From Haliscomenobacter sp. (lineage in GTDB: Bacteria > Bacteroidota > Bacteroidia > Chitinophagales > Saprospiraceae): a stretch of 64,000 nt of DNA. This document shows positions 28,277 through 38,093 of this stretch, in pieces. The stretch covers positions 1 through 64,000 of the forward strand of contig NZ_JADKCX010000010.1 in the NCBI RefSeq assembly GCF_016718685.1. Direction: 5' to 3'. The number at the start of each line of letters is the position of its first letter. Positions within the stretch are counted from its first letter, which is position 1. A model generated the notes under the pieces. It was given only the letters and a program-made list of their open reading frames with translations. It searched no databases and was not told the DNA's origin. The translations under genes and the position numbers were made by a program.

Positions 28277-28726
28277 TCAGCCTCGCAATTTGTCCAGCAA
28301 ATTGGAAAGAGTTTCGGCTTCTTCATCGCTGAGGTTGTCAAATTTTTTGGCCTGCTGCATGATCATTGGATCCGCACGTTCAAGCAGTTCCAGTCCTGCT
28401 TTGGAAATGCGCAACAGTACCTGCCGTCGATTGCAGGCATTGGTTTCCCGCTCAATCAGGTCTTTTTCTTGTAAGCGGTCGCAAAGACGGGTAAGGTCGG
28501 GGTTTTTGTCCAACATGACCGCTTTGACATCCCCCACCGGCACAAATTCGGGGTGCTTGCCCCGCAAAATCCGCAACACATTGAACTGCTGCATGGTGAT
28601 GCCGAAGGGTTTGAATACTTCTGCAGATTGATCAACGTGCCAATGATACGTGTAAATCAGATTGAGCATCGCCTTTTGTAAAGGCGACACAAATTTGGTC
28701 TGCTTGATCAATTCTTCAATCTTCAT
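28277..28726 (-). CDS. MarR family transcriptional regulator
   Basis: 149 residues with the MarR winged-helix layout: helical N-terminus, ITMQQFNVLRILRG, DKNPDLTRLCDRLQEKDLI recognition region, then the wing with NRRQVLLRISKAGLELL. Typical MarR proteins are dimers released from DNA by small phenolic or lipophilic ligands; the ligand here is unknown. The start MKIEELIKQ is well supported. Near-palindromic 16-bp sites before this gene and before the DUF6069 gene suggest self-regulation and control of the membrane protein. Confidence 0.92.
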   Translation of the reverse strand: MKIEELIKQTKFVSPLQKAMLNLIYTYHWHVDQSAEVFKPFGITMQQFNVLRILRGKHPEFVPVGDVKAVMLDKNPDLTRLCDRLQEKDLIERETNACNRRQVLLRISKAGLELLERADPMIMQQAKKFDNLSDEEAETLSNLLDKLRG

Positions 28727-28747
28727 GGTACAAAGCTAAGGGGTTTT

Positions 28748-28763
28748 ATTCGTTTAAACAAAT
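28748..28763 (-). promoter_or_regulatory. Putative MarR operator before the marR-type gene
   Basis: ATTCGTTTAAACAAAT, a 16-bp palindrome with one mismatch, 22 bp before the MarR start. It shares the ATTYGTTTARACAAAT consensus with the site at 28234. Confidence 0.6.
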
Positions 28764-28862
28764 GTTTTTCGGTTGAGAAAATATGGTGCTTAGTTGGGTA
28801 AAATGGTTGCTTGGATTTGAAAAAGGAATAGTTTTCGGTAAAGTTAATCCACCCGACAACCT

Positions 28863-30382
28863 ATGCACACCAAAACCCTTCTGCTGTTACTTTTTATCCT
28901 GTTGAAATTTGCCTTCCAATATTTCGCCATTGCGCCGGAATACGAGTTGCAACGCGATGAATATTTGCATCTAGATCAAGCCCGGCACCTGGCCTGGGGC
29001 TACATCTCCGTTCCACCCTTTACTTCCTGGGTTTCTTATCTCATCCTGCTTCTGGACAATGGAGTGTTTTGGGTCAAGTTTTTCCCTGCGTTATTTGGTG
29101 CATTGACGATTTGGCTGGTTTGGAAAACGATCGAGGCTTTGAACGGTGGGCTATTCGCGCTTTGCCTGGGTGCTACGGCGATCCTGTGTTCTGCTTTGGT
29201 GCGGGTCAATACCTTGTACCAGCCCAATTCGGTAGATTATTTCTGTTGGACGCTGGTGTATTATGCCTTTGTGCGCTTTGAGCAAACCGAAAAACCCAGG
29301 TTCTTGTACCTGGGAGCGGTGGCTTTTGCTCTGGGCTTTTTGAACAAATACAACATTGTCTTTTTGGCTTTGGGTTTGTTTCCAGCCTTGTTGTTGACGC
29401 CAACGCGTAAGGTCTTTGGCAACCGCAACCTTTACCTGGCCTTAGGCCTGGCTTTACTACTGATTTCACCCAACTTGTATTGGCAGTACAGCAATGGTTT
29501 TCCGGTTTTGCACCACATGCGCGAATTGAGCGAACGCCAGTTGGTGAATGTAGATCGGACCGATTTTTTCAAGGAGCAAATTTTATTTTTCATCGGTTCC
29601 GTTTGGATGTGGATGGCGGCGCTTCTTGCCTTCTGGCTTTACCCTCCTTTTCGCCCTTACCGTTTTTTGTTTTTCAGCTTTGTATTTACGCTAGGTTTGT
29701 TTGTGTATTTCCGGGCCAAGGGGTATTATGCCATTGGACTGTATCCGATTCTGCATGCCTTTGGCGCACCATACCTGGAGCAGCTCTTGCAAAAAGGTTG
29801 GTCGGTTTACCTCCGTCCCATTGCCCTGACATTTCCAGTCATCATGTTTGGCATGGTGGCTCGTGTGGTTTTGCCCATGCGTAGCCCGGCAGCAATCATT
29901 AAACATCCCGAAATGTACCAAAACCTGGGCCTGTTGCGCTGGGAAGATGGCAAAGATCATCCGCTTCCGCAAGATTTTGCCGACATGCAGGGTTGGAAGG
30001 AACTGGCGCAAAAGGTGGATCGTGCGTATGCAAAACTATCCGATCAACATACCTTGGTACTTTGTGACAACTATGGCCAGGCGGGCGCGATCAACTTTTA
30101 TTCCAAACTGGGCATCCAGGCCGTATCCATGAACGCCGATTACATCAACTGGATTCCGCTAGATAAACCCATTGTCAACGTGATTTTGGTGCAAGAGGCA
30201 GACGACGATGATCCCAACCGGGAAGATGAAAAGCCCATTTTTGAGCGGGTGTATCGGGTGGGAGGAATTGAAAATCCTTATGCTCGGGAAAAGGGCGCAA
30301 AGATTTATGTTTGGAAGGAGCGAAAGTGCCAATCGCGCCGATATTACGGGAGGACATTGCGAAGGAGAAGCGGGGGGAGTGA
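28863..30382 (+). CDS. Glycosyltransferase family 39 (ArnT/PMT-like) membrane protein (3' frameshift)
   Basis: About 506 residues with roughly ten or more membrane segments. The first periplasmic loop carries EYELQRDEYLHLDQARHLAW, the acidic catalytic motif typical of GT39 enzymes that use lipid-linked sugars. A short soluble C-terminal domain follows. A missing G near 30318 shifts the tail; restoring it gives KIYVWKGAKVPIAPILREDI and a stop at 30382, which reads more naturally than the basic tail CQSRRYYGRTLRRRS. Predicted to transfer a sugar to lipid or protein on the periplasmic face; the acceptor is unknown. Single gene. Confidence 0.85.
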
Positions 30383-30433
30383 AAAATGAAAAACGAAAAG
30401 TGAAAAAATACCATCTCTAGGTTTTGTATTAAT

Positions 30434-30664
30434 TTATTTGATAAAAATCCAGCAGAGTATTCCGGTTATGGCAATTAACCCAATGAAAGGAGCTAGATAG
30501 CCATAGTCTTCCAGTTCCAAATATGCCTTGATTGGTTTTTTGCCTCCTCCTAAAACCCACATGATTGAAGCGCCAGAATAACCTAGAGCTTTACCCAAAA
30601 TATAGCCAATACCCTTTAAAATTACTTCAACAAAGAAATCTAGGATAAATTCAAGCAAGAACAT
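30434..30664 (-). CDS. Small hydrophobic membrane protein
   Basis: 76 residues beginning MFLLEFILDFFVEVILKGIG, with two likely membrane segments (about 1-35 and 55-75) joined by a basic loop GGGKKPIKAYLEL. Unknown family. The in-frame extension upstream crosses the C11 tract and overlaps another gene, so the ATG at 30664 is preferred. Confidence 0.6.
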   Translation of the reverse strand: MFLLEFILDFFVEVILKGIGYILGKALGYSGASIMWVLGGGKKPIKAYLELEDYGYLAPFIGLIAITGILCWIFIK

Positions 30665-30995
30665 ATTCTGGCGATTTAATTTTTGAAATCCCCACCCCCC
30701 CCCCCGCAATTCCATCTTTAACTGAAATGCTATCATCGAACCTTTCATTGTAAAAGAGCAAAGGAGTCGCATTTTTGAAGCGAACCTCAAAAAAAGAGCC
30801 TAAACATCGAATCGTATCAAGAGATTTAATGGTTACTACATTGTAGCTCCCATCCTCCCCGTAGAAATCATTAATCGAATCATAAGGAACTGACCAAGGA
30901 CCAATCCTCAAACCATTGATTGTTGTTTTGTTTTGACCAAATCCATTAACGGACAATAGTAGGATGAACCCAATTAAGACTTGAATAGGTTTCAT
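30651..30995 (-). CDS. Small exported protein, 3' end disrupted by a C11 run
   Basis: MKPIQVLIGFILLLSVNGFGQ is a signal peptide. About 75 mature residues (IGPWSVPYDSINDFYGEDG and LDTIRCLGSFFEVRFKNAT) follow with no family I recognise. An 11-base C homopolymer (30695-30705) sits near the end, and the last ~20 residues after it (GGGVGISKIKSPEYVLA) are not trustworthy. It ends by overlapping the start of the small membrane protein downstream, so the two may be co-transcribed. Confidence 0.55.
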   Translation of the reverse strand: MKPIQVLIGFILLLSVNGFGQNKTTINGLRIGPWSVPYDSINDFYGEDGSYNVVTIKSLDTIRCLGSFFEVRFKNATPLLFYNERFDDSISVKDGIAGGGVGISKIKSPEYVLA

Positions 30996-31029
30996 ATCGA
31001 TTTATTCTACCAATTTAAATGATATGCTT

Positions 31030-31245
31030 AATGTGAATTCTGAATTAATTCTATTGATAATCAGCGGTGCGACTTCTCCAAGTCGTAAAACGTTAGATTA
31101 CTAAGGCTGCTACAAACATGCGACTTCTCCGAAGTCGACCAACTGACTTCGGAGAAGTCACACGTTTGTAGAACATGTTAATCGTAAGTTGTTCCGACTT
31201 CGGAGAAGTCGCACCTTGCTTTCGCATTAATTCAGAACTCACGTT
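31030..31245. repeat. Triple-nested inverted-repeat cluster
   Basis: Three concentric inverted repeats. Outer arms: 31030-31049 with 31226-31245 (18 of 20 match, core TTCTGAATTAAT). Middle arms: 31066-31085 with 31195-31215 (one indel, core GGTGCGACTTCTCC). Inner arms: 31110-31136 with 31145-31171 (25 of 27, core GACTTCTCCGAAGTC). The middle and inner arms use the same CGACTTCTCC word. No coding potential is seen. Confidence 0.8.
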
Positions 31246-31281
31246 GCTCAAGAAAACGTCATGTACAAAGAAAGTTACAAC

Positions 31282-32123
31282 CTACTTTTTTACCCCCAAA
31301 TCCTCCAACGCATATCCTTTTGGATACGTCCTGTTCTTCTTTTTGGTATGGAGTTTCGGCTGCTTGGGAGTGGAATAAAAGCCAACATCAGCTTCCGTAT
31401 TGACATCAGCCCCTTGATAGTCAAACGAATACTTTTTGGTGGTTCGGGATACTGCAAGGCTTGCAACAACTGCTCATCCATAATGGCCAATACAAACGGG
31501 CGCGCCAAGGGCCAACAAAACCTCGGTAAGAACCAACTCAGCATCAAATTCAACGTGGCATCCGCTACTTTGCGCCCACCTTCTGAGTAAGCAAAATGAG
31601 CCTTTTCATAAGCGATGTTGAATTGTTCCAGCGCTCGGAAGGTATTGGGAATATCCGTTATGCCCATCCGCGTGCCAATCTCGAACCACAGCCGATGTCC
31701 GGCGTCCAGCTCCTTTTCAGTGGAGATGCGGTATCCAAAGCGCCGGTTCCAACGGTAAGGCTCAATGACAAAAGTGGACAACACGTACAACATGTCTTCA
31801 TTAGAAATGCGGAAACGGCCGTGCATATGGTTCATACGGCTGAGCGCAGCCTGCCCGCGCTCACTATCATAACCGTGTTCGATAATTTCACTCAAGAGCA
31901 AATCGGTATCGTCGTAACGCTTTTGGGTTCGGCGGTTGAATTCCTGGGTTTTGTACAACAGATTGCCAATACTCGGTACGGCAAATGTGCGAAAAAGCGC
32001 CAATTCCAGGGCACGGGTAGTGTCCCAGGGGAAATCGTAATAGGCCACGAGGCGGCTGATCTCCAGGTGATCGGCCTGGGCGTCGAGTGGAGCGAGTTTG
32101 GCGAGGAATTGGGTTTTGCGCAT
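31282..32123 (-). CDS. MpaB-type (DUF2236) family protein (3' frameshift)
   Basis: About 280 residues of the oxygenase MpaB/DUF2236 family, whose characterised members are haem-associated oxygenases. Visible blocks include AYYDFPWDTTRALELALFRT, HMHGRFRISNEDMLYVLSTF and RRFGYRISTEKELDAGHRLW. The start at 32123 (MRKTQFLAKL) is chosen over a long, poorly conserved 5' extension. One A is missing near 31354; restoring it gives RKLHTKKKNRTYPKGYALED and a stop at 31282. Single gene, divergent from the RND efflux operon. Confidence 0.78.
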
Positions 32124-32431
32124 GGTAGAGCCAAAATGAGTTGTTTTTTGAATCAATGTAAAAAATCGTAAAAGTTTAGCAACAAAGTATTCCAATGATA
32201 AGATCAGCAGAAAAGTACTGTTTTTTCGGAGGAAGTCAGTGTGAGCCGCAAAAAGGCTGGGGTACGAGGGCGGACGCAGCATGAAATGCCCGGCGCTCAA
32301 CTTGCCTAACCAGTGCCAGCGACCAACAACCACTCCCCGTCGCTATACGACATTTTCCCCCTTCAACCCGCACTCGGTCGCAATTGTTTCTACTTCAATT
32401 AGCTGACCCAATAAAGTTTCGTATTTTTCCG
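32124..32431. other. Intergenic stretch between divergent genes
   Basis: Lies between the MpaB-family start and the palindrome before the efflux operon. An open frame extends the MpaB gene 5' into it but looks non-coding. I see no RNA gene, repeat or convincing promoter box. Confidence 0.4.
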
Positions 32432-32497
32432 ACTTAAAGTGTGTTTGGGTTTCTGGTTCGCATGCGAAACTAAAATCTAAACACACTTTCAAAGTGA
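32432..32497 (+). promoter_or_regulatory. Long inverted repeat upstream of the RND efflux operon
   Basis: Arms built on AAGTGTGTTT (32432-32452) and AAACACACTTTCAAAGT (about 32476-32497) pair with one indel. The centre holds the 12-bp palindrome TTCGCATGCGAA (32457-32468). It ends about 57 bp before the adaptor start and is a likely operator. No regulator gene is adjacent. Confidence 0.5.
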
Positions 32498-32554
32498 AAA
32501 GCCCATTTTACGCGTGGACAACATTTGTTCGATTTTTACTAACCTGTAATTTTT

Positions 32555-33646
32555 ATGAAGTACGTTTCATCCCTGCTCTGTCTGGTTCTTGTCGGTATTG
32601 TATTGACTTCCTGTGGTGGAAAAAAATCAGAAAGCCCAATGGCCGGAGGCGGCCCTGGCGGCAAACCTGGTGGCCCCGTTCTGCCCACTCCGGTAGACTA
32701 CATGATTGTGAATGCCCAAGTACTGGAAAACACCTTGTTCACCACGGGTAATTTGGTGCCCAATGAACAGGTCGACATTCGCCCCGAGCGCGCCGGGCGT
32801 ATGACCAAGTTGCTCTTCAAAGAAGGGGGCTTGGTTCAAAAAGGCGCACTCCTGGCCGAATTGGACCGCGAAGAGCTGGAAGCCCAGCTCGCTAAATTCA
32901 AAGTCAGTGAAGCCTATAACGAGCGCGAGCTCAAGCGTGCCAAAGACCTTCTGGCCATTGACGGGATTTCTCAGGAAGATTACGACCGCATTGGTCTTAC
33001 CCTGGATCAAACCCGTGCCGATATTCGCATTACCCAGGTTGCCCTGGACAAAACCCGGATTCGGGCTCCTTTCAGTGGCAAATTAGGGTTACGCCAATTG
33101 AGTGAAGGAGCCTATGTGTCGCCTAGCGATGTACTGGTTGCCCTGCAACAGACCAATCCCATCAAGCTGGAGTTTGAAGTGCCCGAGCGTTTTTCACGGG
33201 ATCTACGCCCCGGCCAGCGGGTTCGGTTTAATGTAGAAGGCATCGGCCAAAACTTCATTGCGGACATCTACGCACTCAGCAATGAAGTCAATGCGGGTAC
33301 CCGGACACTTACTGCCCGGGCACGCTGTGCCAATCCCAATGGGCTCCTGAAACCGGGAAACTTTGCCAAAGTGCAAGTCATCACCAGCCAAAACAATGCA
33401 GCAGTATTGGTGCCTACCGACGCGGTGATTCCGATCTTGAATGGCCAACAAGTATTGGTGGTTAAAGATGGAAAGGTAAAAATGCAAACTGTCGTAACGG
33501 GACAACGCTTAGAAACGGCCATGGCCATTCTGGAAGGTCTAGCTCCTGGTGATACCATTGTGCTCACTGGTTTGTTGGCCCTCAAAGAAGGTATGCCCGT
33601 GATTCCAACCAAATTGATTGAATCTCCAAATCCGTCTGGCCTATGA
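32555..33646 (+). CDS. RND efflux periplasmic adaptor (MFP/HlyD) lipoprotein
   Basis: 363 residues. A lipoprotein signal MKYVSSLLCLVLVGIVLTSC is followed by a Gly/Pro-rich linker. The family core follows: lipoyl-like half RPERAGRMTKLLFKEGGLV, a helical hairpin (about 110-165), lipoyl second half TRIRAPFSGKLGLRQLSEGAYVSP, beta-barrel and membrane-proximal domains ending ALKEGMPVIP. It bridges the inner-membrane pump and the outer-membrane channel. Overlaps the pump gene by 4 bp; first gene of a complete adaptor-pump-channel operon. Confidence 0.93.
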   Translation: MKYVSSLLCLVLVGIVLTSCGGKKSESPMAGGGPGGKPGGPVLPTPVDYMIVNAQVLENTLFTTGNLVPNEQVDIRPERAGRMTKLLFKEGGLVQKGALLAELDREELEAQLAKFKVSEAYNERELKRAKDLLAIDGISQEDYDRIGLTLDQTRADIRITQVALDKTRIRAPFSGKLGLRQLSEGAYVSPSDVLVALQQTNPIKLEFEVPERFSRDLRPGQRVRFNVEGIGQNFIADIYALSNEVNAGTRTLTARARCANPNGLLKPGNFAKVQVITSQNNAAVLVPTDAVIPILNGQQVLVVKDGKVKMQTVVTGQRLETAMAILEGLAPGDTIVLTGLLALKEGMPVIPTKLIESPNPSGL

Positions 33647-36600
33647 ATATGTCATCTTTGAGCATCGACCGTCCAGTAATGGCAACGGTGATCTCCATAG
33701 TTATTGTCCTTTTCGGTTACATTGGATTTCGTTCGCTGGGTTTGCGTGAGTACCCCAGCGTTGACCCGCCGGTTGTATCCGTTTCTACGAGCTATACCGG
33801 TGCAGCAGCAGACGTGATTGAATCACAAATCACCGAACCGCTGGAAGAAAGTATCAACGGCATCGCCGGGATTCGCTCGCTTTCCAGTACTTGTTCGGAT
33901 GGACGCAGCAACATTCGGGTAGAATTTGAACTGGGCATCGACCTCGAAGCAGCGGCCAATGACGTGCGGGAAAAAGTATCCCAAGCCCAGCGCTTGCTGC
34001 CTCCCGATGCCGATCCACCCATCGTGGCCAAATCGGATGCCAACTCCAACCCGATCATGTCCATCACGGTGCAGAGCAATCGCCGCAACCTCATGCAGTT
34101 GAGCGAATTTGCCAACAACGTGATGAAAGAGCGCATTCAAACCATTCCGGGTATATCCAATATCCGTATTTGGGGTGAAAAACGGTACGCGATCCGCATC
34201 AAAATGGATCCAACCAAACTTACGGCGTATAGTCTGACGCCACTTGATGTGCGCAATGCCCTGCAACGCCAAAATTTAGAGTTGCCTTCTGGCCGGATTG
34301 AAGGTTACCGCACCGAGTTGACCATTCGTACCGAAGGACGTCTTTTTACACCAGAAGAATTTTCCAATATCGTACTCCGCGAAGCGGCTGGTGCGACCAT
34401 TTTATTGAGCGATGTAGCTGACGTGGATTTGGAAGCACAAAATACCCGCTCCATCCTGCGGGGCAACAACATCATTCCCATGGTGGGGGTGGCCATTACG
34501 CCACTACCTGGAGCAAACTACATCGATATTGCGGATCGGGTATACGATCGGGTGAATGAAATTAAAAAAGATTTACCCGCAGATATCATCCTGGACTATG
34601 CCTTTGATGGCACAACCAGCATCCGCAAAGCCATTACCGAGGTGGAAGAAACCCTGATCCTAGCCTTTGGCCTGGTGGTATTGGTGATTTTCCTGTTTTT
34701 GCGCAACTGGCGGACTACCTTGATTCCGGTTATTGCCATTCCGATCTCTTTGCTGGGCGCTTTTTTCATCATGTACATCTTCAATTTTTCCATCAATATT
34801 TTGACCCTTTTGGGAATTGTATTGGCTACTGGTCTGGTGGTGGATGACGCCATCGTAGTCATGGAAAACATTTTTCGACGCATTGAAGAGGGGCAACAGC
34901 CCCATGAGGCGGCGCATGAGGGTTCTAAAGAGATTTACTTCGCCATCATTTCCACTTCGATTACCCTCATCATTGTATTTCTGCCCATTGTGTTTTTGCA
35001 GGGGCTTACCGGGCGTTTGTTCCGTGAATTTGGCGTCACCGTGGCGGGTTCGATCCTCATCTCGATGATCGTTTCGCTTACGCTCACACCCATGATGAGT
35101 GCGCGCTTTTTGCGGCAGCAAAAACACGGCTTCATCTACAATTATACCGAAGTTTTTTGTAGGAATGACCAATTTATACAATCGTACTTTGAAAGGCTTT
35201 ATGCGTTTTCGTGGGGTTTCCTGGCTGATAACCATTCTGGCAGGCTTTGGCATTTACGCGTTGTTGAATGTAATCCCCACTGAGCTGGCGCCAATGGAAG
35301 ACAAAAGCAGCATTCGTATTCAAATGACTGCGCCAGAAGGGACATCTTACGAAATGATGGACCGCTATGTGTTGGAAGTCCTCAAAATGGTAGATACCCT
35401 CCCCGAAAAACGTGCCATCATTGCTGTAACTGCTCCTGGATTTAGTGGATCAGGTGCTTCCAATTCCGGTTTTGTGAGCATCAACCTCAAACAACCGGAG
35501 GATCGCGTCCGCACCCAGGATGAGCTGGCCAAATACCTGATGCCAAAAATTTCCCAGCTGAATTACGCCCGTTCGCTCGTTACCCAGGAACAAACCATTT
35601 CTACCGACCGCAGATCGGGTGGCTTGCCGGTGCAGTTTGTAATCCAGGCACCCAATTTTGATGATTTGAAGCGGGTCTTGCCCAAATTTATGGAAGAAGC
35701 CGCCAAAAATCCTGCTTTTGCCATGACGGATTTGGACCTGAAGTTCAACAAACCTGAATTGCGTTTGGAGATCGATCGTGAACGCGCTCGAAAACTCAAC
35801 TTGAACGTGCGCGACATCGCGGAGACCCTCCAGTTGTACTATGCCGGGCAACGTTATGGCTATTTCATCAAAGACAGCAAGCAGTATGAGGTCATTGGTG
35901 AAGCAGCCCGCATTTACCGGGATGATCCACGCGATTTGGCTTCTTTGTATGTCCGCAATTCGCTGGGCGAGCTGATTCCGATGAGCAACGTTGTAAAGTT
36001 GATTGAACAATCCAGCCCACCACAATTGTACCGCTTCAATCGCTATTTGTCGGCTACCGTTTCAGCGGGTTTGAACCCCGGATACACCATCGGACAGGGA
36101 ATTGAAGTCATGGAAGAAATCAGTAGAAATGTATTGGATGAATCTTTCCAAACGGCTTTGACAGGTACCTCAAAAGACTTCAAAGAAAGCTCTGGCGGGG
36201 TTATGTTTGCCTTTATTTTGGCCTTAGCGCTGGTTTATCTCACGCTGGCAGCCCAGTTTGAAAGCTTCTTTGACCCATTGATCATCATGTTTACCGTGCC
36301 TTTGGCATTGGTTGGGGCTTTATTGTCGCTCTGGTGGTTTGGCCATACCCTCAACATTTTTAGCCAGATTGGCATCATCGTTTTGGTGGGCATTGTTACC
36401 AAAAACGGGATCTTGATTGTGGAATTTGCCAATCAAAAAATGGAGGAAGGTATGGGCGCTTACGAAGCAGCCATCGAATCGGCTACCTTGCGTTTGCGCC
36501 CCATCCTGATGACCAGTATCGCCACCATTCTGGGGGTTTTGCCCATTGCCCTGGCTTTGGGTGCGGCTTCAACCAGCCGGATTCCTATGGGCGTAGCCAT

Positions 36601-36715
36601 CATTGGCGGTTTAAGCTTTTCGCTGATCCTCACGCTGTATGTGATCCCAGCGATTTACACCTTTTTCAATCGGAAAAAATCAGTCAAGCATGAATCGATC
36701 GCAGTTGCTGAATAA
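33643..36715 (+). CDS. RND family efflux pump permease (frameshifted)
   Basis: About 1,023 residues, the standard length for AcrB-type pumps. Opening LSIDRPVMATVISIVIVLFG, PN/PC porter regions, and TM4 with GIVLATGLVVDDAIVVMENI, holding the paired aspartates of the proton relay. The frame breaks at a six-T run (35153-35158). Removing one T gives NYTEVFVGMTNLYNRTLKGF, joining the first and second halves. The C-terminal half repeats the fold, with GIIVLVGIVTKNGILIVEFA and TLRLRPILMTS. Proton-driven export of drugs or other small molecules; the substrate is not predictable. Likely regulated through the palindrome at 32432. Confidence 0.93.
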
Positions 36716-38012
36716 TATTTGTTGTTTATCACTGATCATCATCAGTACAAGCTCCGTTTTTGCGCAAGCACCGATACTGCAGGTGGAGGATGCCGTAAAG
36801 TTGGGGCTGGAAAAAAACTTCAATGTCCAGATCCTGCGCAATCAGGAGCTGATTGCTGCCAACAACAATACCCCTGCCCGGGCGGGAATGACCCCAACCG
36901 TGAACACAACAGGAACGGTTTCTTACGCCATCAACAATACCTCGCAAAGATTTTTCACCGGGGAAACGCGCAGTGCCCCCAACGCAGGTACTTTCAACGG
37001 CCGGATTGGAGTAGAAGCAGTATGGAACCTGTACAATGGCTCACGCATGTACGCCATTCGGGATCGACTGACCACGTTTGAACAGCAAAGTCGCGCACTG
37101 ACCACAGCACAAATGCAGGCCCTTTCTACAGACATTACCCTGGCGTATTTCAACATCGTTCAATTGGAGCGCACGACCTCCAACCTGCGCTACGCGGTGA
37201 GACTGGATCGGGATTTGCTCAATCTGGTACAAGCCAAAAAGACCATCGGTAGCGCCACCGGACTTGAGCTGTTGCAATCGCGTTCGCGCCTTACTGCCGA
37301 CAGTGCACGCTTGGTGCAACAAGAAGCGGACATCAAGCGCTTCTACATGGGGTTTAACCAATTGCTGAATCGGCCCGTTGAGGATAATTTCCGGGTAGAC
37401 ACCACCCTGTCTACCCAAATGGTGCTCACGGTAGATGAGCTGTTGTTGAATGCCAGACAAGCCAACCCGGATGTAATCCTCAGCAAACTGGATCAACAAG
37501 TAGCCATGCTCAACACCAAGGAAATCAAAGGCACTTTCAAACCAGAACTGGATCTTAAGGGAGCGATGAACTATTCTTACCAACGCAACGCGGTAGGTTT
37601 TGCCCTATCCAACCGGAACTTTGGACCAGTCTTGGGCCTAACCGGCAGGTACACCATTTACGATGGTCAATTGCGCAAGCAAAACCTGACCAATGCCAGA
37701 ATTGCCGAGGAAAACGCCAAGTTGCGGCAGGATGAATTGTTGTACATGCTGGAAGCGCAAATTCGTACCCGCTACTCCGATTACCAATCGCTGAAGCAGT
37801 TGCGCGATTTGGAAGATGCCAACTTAAAAGTATCTTTGGACCAAGCCAACCTGGCCCGCGAACTGTATCGGCTGGGTAAAATCACCAACTTTGAAGTTCG
37901 GGAATCAACCCTGCTGGAAGTGCAAGCGCGGGATCGTACGATTCAGGCTTGGTTCCGCCTGAAACAAGTGGAAATTGAACTGCTGGATCTGGCGGGGATG
38001 AAGATGTTTTAA
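36690..38012 (+). CDS. TolC family outer-membrane efflux channel protein
   Basis: 440 residues with a signal peptide (SLIIISTSSVFAQ). Two structural repeats of long helices and strands, as in TolC/OEP proteins: VQILRNQELIAANNNTPARA and, in the second half, NLTNARIAEENAKLRQDELL and RTRYSDYQSLKQLRDLEDAN. It completes the tripartite pump. Its start lies 26 bp inside the pump gene's 3' end. The palindrome at 38011-38080 begins at its stop codon and may terminate transcription. Confidence 0.92.
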   Translation: MNRSQLLNNICCLSLIIISTSSVFAQAPILQVEDAVKLGLEKNFNVQILRNQELIAANNNTPARAGMTPTVNTTGTVSYAINNTSQRFFTGETRSAPNAGTFNGRIGVEAVWNLYNGSRMYAIRDRLTTFEQQSRALTTAQMQALSTDITLAYFNIVQLERTTSNLRYAVRLDRDLLNLVQAKKTIGSATGLELLQSRSRLTADSARLVQQEADIKRFYMGFNQLLNRPVEDNFRVDTTLSTQMVLTVDELLLNARQANPDVILSKLDQQVAMLNTKEIKGTFKPELDLKGAMNYSYQRNAVGFALSNRNFGPVLGLTGRYTIYDGQLRKQNLTNARIAEENAKLRQDELLYMLEAQIRTRYSDYQSLKQLRDLEDANLKVSLDQANLARELYRLGKITNFEVRESTLLEVQARDRTIQAWFRLKQVEIELLDLAGMKMF

Positions 38013-38080
38013 GTTTTAGGTTTTAGGTTGTCCGGCCGCCGAGCGGAGCCGAGGTGCGGACAACCTAAAACTTAAAACTT
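38011..38080. repeat. Long hairpin between convergent genes
   Basis: 24-bp arms 38011-38034 and 38057-38080 pair with one mismatch (core TTTTAGGTTGTCCG). The 22-base loop is GC-rich. It starts within the TolC-family stop codon and ends 14 bp before the DUF5916 stop, so it can serve as a bidirectional terminator. Confidence 0.75.
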
Positions 38081-38093
38081 AAAACCTGTAGGG

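Noticed and set aside
31030..31245. CRISPR-like array
   Set aside because: Repeats are inverted and nested, not direct and evenly spaced; no cas genes are present.
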